The notes below the pieces were generated by a model that saw nothing but the letters and a program-made list of their open reading frames with translations, was not told the origin of the DNA and made no database searches. Source: Flavobacterium pokkalii (lineage in GTDB: Bacteria; Bacteroidota; Bacteroidia; Flavobacteriales; Flavobacteriaceae). From it: a stretch of DNA of 64,000 bases. The position numbers were made by a program, and so were the translations under genes. Of this stretch, positions 61,780-64,000 are shown one piece after another. How positions within the stretch are numbered: position 1 is the stretch's first letter; every line of letters begins with the position of its first letter. The stretch spans positions 24,869-88,868 of the forward strand of contig NZ_NASZ01000017.1 of the NCBI RefSeq assembly GCF_014596575.1. The letters run 5' to 3'.

Positions 61780-64000
61780 TTAATATGAAGACATCACAGT
61801 TTTTGTACTACTTCCTAAGCTAGTAGTTAATTTCACAACATAAACTTGTTGTTGTTCTAAGAAAGAACTAAAACTTACAGCTACTTCTTTCCCTAAATAA
61901 CTACCTGTATCAATCATAGAATAAACTAACTCTCCTTTTGAATTAAACACTTCTATTTTCACATCTGACACATAATCAAAATTGTATCTGATGGTTAATT
62001 GGTCTTTAAAAGGCACTGGATAAGCATCAAAACTAGCAGCATCTGAAGTCATCATAGCGCTAAAAGCTGTAGTTTCAATTACCGGACAAACTAAAGGCGA
62101 AATACCATAACCTACAGGTATTCTACATCCATCAAACGCATTATTAATTTTATCAACCACATCAGCAATAGAGGAAAGTGATAGACCATATGTATCTCCT
62201 CCTCCCAAAGCTTGATTTGCTAAAGCAAACAATCCCTGAACGGTAGGGTTACCTCCCAAAGCATTAACCACATTACTTGGAATAGTATAGTATTCGTATT
62301 CATTATTCACTGTTCCATCAGGATTACAAGAACGTACTTTAGCCACATCGGAACCACAACCACCTTCTGAAGCAGCCGTTGCTAAAATCCCTGCCTGCAA
62401 TTCAAAATTACCAAGCTGACCATTAACACCTAAATTAAGACCTAAGGTAATTGTTTGAGCTAACAAAGTATTATTAATTACTCCATTTTTCAAATAATTA
62501 GGTGGTAAATTACTGATTTGATAATCAAAAGGTGCTAATACTTTACTCATACCCCCTCCAGGTAACACTCTTATAATATCATCTATATCATCAGGTGTCA
62601 TCATCCAAACAGAATGTCCTGGTAAACCAATTGTCATGGTTCCACCATAAGAAGTCAAAGCTTTAGCTATGAGTTCTGCTGTTGTATAACTAGCAAATCC
62701 GCCTTGACCGTCAGGCGCACAAGACATACCTCCTTCATTACCATAATAGCCTTGAGTATAAGAACACAAAGCCGCAGAACATATTTGAACAGTGACCTCA
62801 GCTATATCTGTATTAGTACAACCATTAGCAGGATTAGTAACAGTCAAAGTATAAGTACCAGCCATATCAACTGTTGGTGTTGCAGTGTTGGCTCCGGAAA
62901 CAATGTGTCCGCCATTGCTGGCAACCCAGGCAAAAGTAGCTCCCACTGTTGATGAAGAACCATTCAATACCACAGCTCCAGCACCACATAAAATTTGAGC
63001 ATCAGCCCCTGCATTCGCGTTAGGAGGTGTATTATTCAAGGTTACCAATGCAACATCAGTAACTGTACAGCCATTGGCAGGATTAGTAACAGTTAAAGTA
63101 TAAGTACCAGCCATGTCAACTGTTGGTGTTGCAGTATTAGCTCCTGAAACAATATGCCCTCCATTGCTGGCAACCCAGGCGAAAGTAGCTCCTGCTGTCG
63201 AAGAAGAACCACTCAAAGCAATCGAAGTTACAGTACAAGTCAATACTTTATCGACTCCTGCATTAGCATTTGGTGCTGTATTATTTAGAGTCACTAAAGC
63301 AACATCGGTAGCGGTACAGCCATTTGCCGAATTAGTAACAGTTAAAGTATAAGTACCAGCCATATCAACTGTTGGTGTTGCCGTATTAGCTCCTGAAACA
63401 ATATGTCCTCCATTACTGGCAATCCAGGCGAAAGTAGCTCCTGCTGTCGAAGAAGAACCACTTAACGCAATCGAAGTTACGGTACAAGTCAATACTTTAT
63501 CGGCTCCTGCATTAGCATTAGGAGGAGTATTATTTAAAGTTACCAAAGCAATATCACTTGCAGTACAGCCATTTGCCGGATTAGTAACTGTTAAGGTATA
63601 AGTACCAGCCATGTCAACTGTTGGTGTAGCAGTGTTGGCTCCTGAAACAATGTGTCCGCCATTACTTGCAACCCATGAGAAGGTAGCTCCTGCTGTTGAA
63701 GAAGAACCACTCAATGCAATTGAAGTGATGGTACAAGTCAATACTTTATCTGCCCCTGCATTGGCATTTGGCAATGAAGCATCAAGAGTAACTAGAGCAA
63801 CATCGGTAGCGGTACAACCATTAGTCGGATTAGTAACTGTCAAAGTATAAGTACCAGCCATATCAACTGTTGGTGTTGCAGTGTTAGCACCGGAAACAAT
63901 ATGTCCGCCATTGCTGGCAACCCAGGCAAAAGTAGCTCCTGCTGTCGAAGAAGAACCACTCAAAGCAATCGAAGTTACAGTACAAGTCAATACTTTATCA
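61780..64000 (-). CDS. Large repeat-containing T9SS surface protein, cut by window edge
   Basis: The frame is open to the right edge, so the N-terminus is missing. About 740 residues are visible. The N-terminal part is an array of 83-residue Ig/PKD-like repeats (pattern GADKVLTCTVTSIALSGSSS ... NGGHIVSGANTATP ... MAGTYTLTVTNPANGCT). A unique domain follows (about 390-660, starting CSYTQGYYGNEGGMSC), and the last 80 residues are a T9SS sorting domain (FDAYPVPFKDQLTIRYNFDY ... VYVVKLTTS). It is probably a long, filament-like adhesin on the cell surface. Full length and copy number are not visible. Confidence 0.85.
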   Translation of the reverse strand, partial: DKVLTCTVTSIALSGSSSTAGATFAWVASNGGHIVSGANTATPTVDMAGTYTLTVTNPTNGCTATDVALVTLDASLPNANAGADKVLTCTITSIALSGSSSTAGATFSWVASNGGHIVSGANTATPTVDMAGTYTLTVTNPANGCTASDIALVTLNNTPPNANAGADKVLTCTVTSIALSGSSSTAGATFAWIASNGGHIVSGANTATPTVDMAGTYTLTVTNSANGCTATDVALVTLNNTAPNANAGVDKVLTCTVTSIALSGSSSTAGATFAWVASNGGHIVSGANTATPTVDMAGTYTLTVTNPANGCTVTDVALVTLNNTPPNANAGADAQILCGAGAVVLNGSSSTVGATFAWVASNGGHIVSGANTATPTVDMAGTYTLTVTNPANGCTNTDIAEVTVQICSAALCSYTQGYYGNEGGMSCAPDGQGGFASYTTAELIAKALTSYGGTMTIGLPGHSVWMMTPDDIDDIIRVLPGGGMSKVLAPFDYQISNLPPNYLKNGVINNTLLAQTITLGLNLGVNGQLGNFELQAGILATAASEGGCGSDVAKVRSCNPDGTVNNEYEYYTIPSNVVNALGGNPTVQGLFALANQALGGGDTYGLSLSSIADVVDKINNAFDGCRIPVGYGISPLVCPVIETTAFSAMMTSDAASFDAYPVPFKDQLTIRYNFDYVSDVKIEVFNSKGELVYSMIDTGSYLGKEVAVSFSSFLEQQQVYVVKLTTSLGSSTKTVMSSY
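62790..64000 (-). repeat. 249-bp tandem repeats inside the surface protein gene
   Basis: The same sequence (GTACCAGCCATRTCAACTG) recurs at 62855, 63104, 63353, 63602 and 63851: exactly 249 bp (83 codons) each time, with about 90% or higher identity between units by eye. The array continues past the edge. Such arrays expand and contract by recombination. Confidence 0.9.

Noticed and set aside
63113..63850. Plus-strand open frames of 79 codons inside the 249-bp repeats
   Set aside because: The two copies are the antisense of the tandem repeat units, differ only where the units differ, and have no promoter or homology; they are by-products of the repeat array.

Overview
The window looks like ordinary chromosome from a member of the family Flavobacteriaceae, most likely Flavobacterium or a close relative. 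The evidence is an A+T-rich sequence with very few Shine-Dalgarno sites, promoters of the Bacteroidota type (-33 TTG and -7 TAnnTTTG), the gliding-motility lipoprotein GldI, proteins with type IX secretion (T9SS) sorting domains, and many gene families largely confined to Bacteroidota (DUF4834, DUF3810, DUF4268, YfhO). I saw no rRNA, tRNA, CRISPR array, insertion sequence, prophage or integrase.

Layout. 1-8.7 kb: a UvrA-family ATPase cut by the left edge, two small unknown genes, then a minus-strand set for a large YfhO-like membrane protein, a GT4 glycosyltransferase and a Wzx-like flippase, plus DUF4834. 8.8-12.4 kb: an outer-membrane protein, a GNAT-like protein and a PLP-dependent acyltransferase of the serine palmitoyltransferase/cysteate acyltransferase type, probably for sphingo- or sulfonolipids. 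12.5-13.8 kb: an accessory-looking island holding a 46-codon ORF coupled to a membrane-anchored HEPN protein, bordered by intergenic repeat elements. 13.8-18.7 kb: OsmC, DUF2200, then a methionine locus in which an Lrp regulator faces mesX and mesD, followed by a BASS-type transporter. 18.9-32.9 kb: housekeeping and hypothetical genes (NYN-domain protein, GltB-like protein, RdgB, DEAD-box helicase, PepD, DUF3810, acyltransferase, NUDIX, nitronate monooxygenase, subtilase), with a candidate small RNA on the minus strand at about 21.3-21.4 kb.

32.9-44 kb is a minus-strand core block: mnmA, a YwqK-like protein, yidC, pyrG, DUF3820, a LysM/PBP1-like protein, guaA and two related secreted proteins. 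44.3-50.5 kb is plus-strand: RidA, a CLC protein with fluoride-antiporter (CLC-F) residues, nrnA, gldI and two cyclophilin-FKBP fusions. 50.5-61 kb carries a metal P-type ATPase with an altered phosphorylation motif, a PAS protein without an output domain, purM, two divergent unrelated glutamine synthetases (GSIII and GSII type) and TerC. 61-64 kb holds a lipoprotein and a large T9SS-exported surface protein built of exact 249-bp tandem repeats, cut by the right edge.

The points most worth a second look are the candidate ncRNA (21292-21431), the HEPN island (12.5-13.8 kb), the DKTRT change in the P-type ATPase and the CLC-F assignment. All calls come from reading the sequence; no database search was run.
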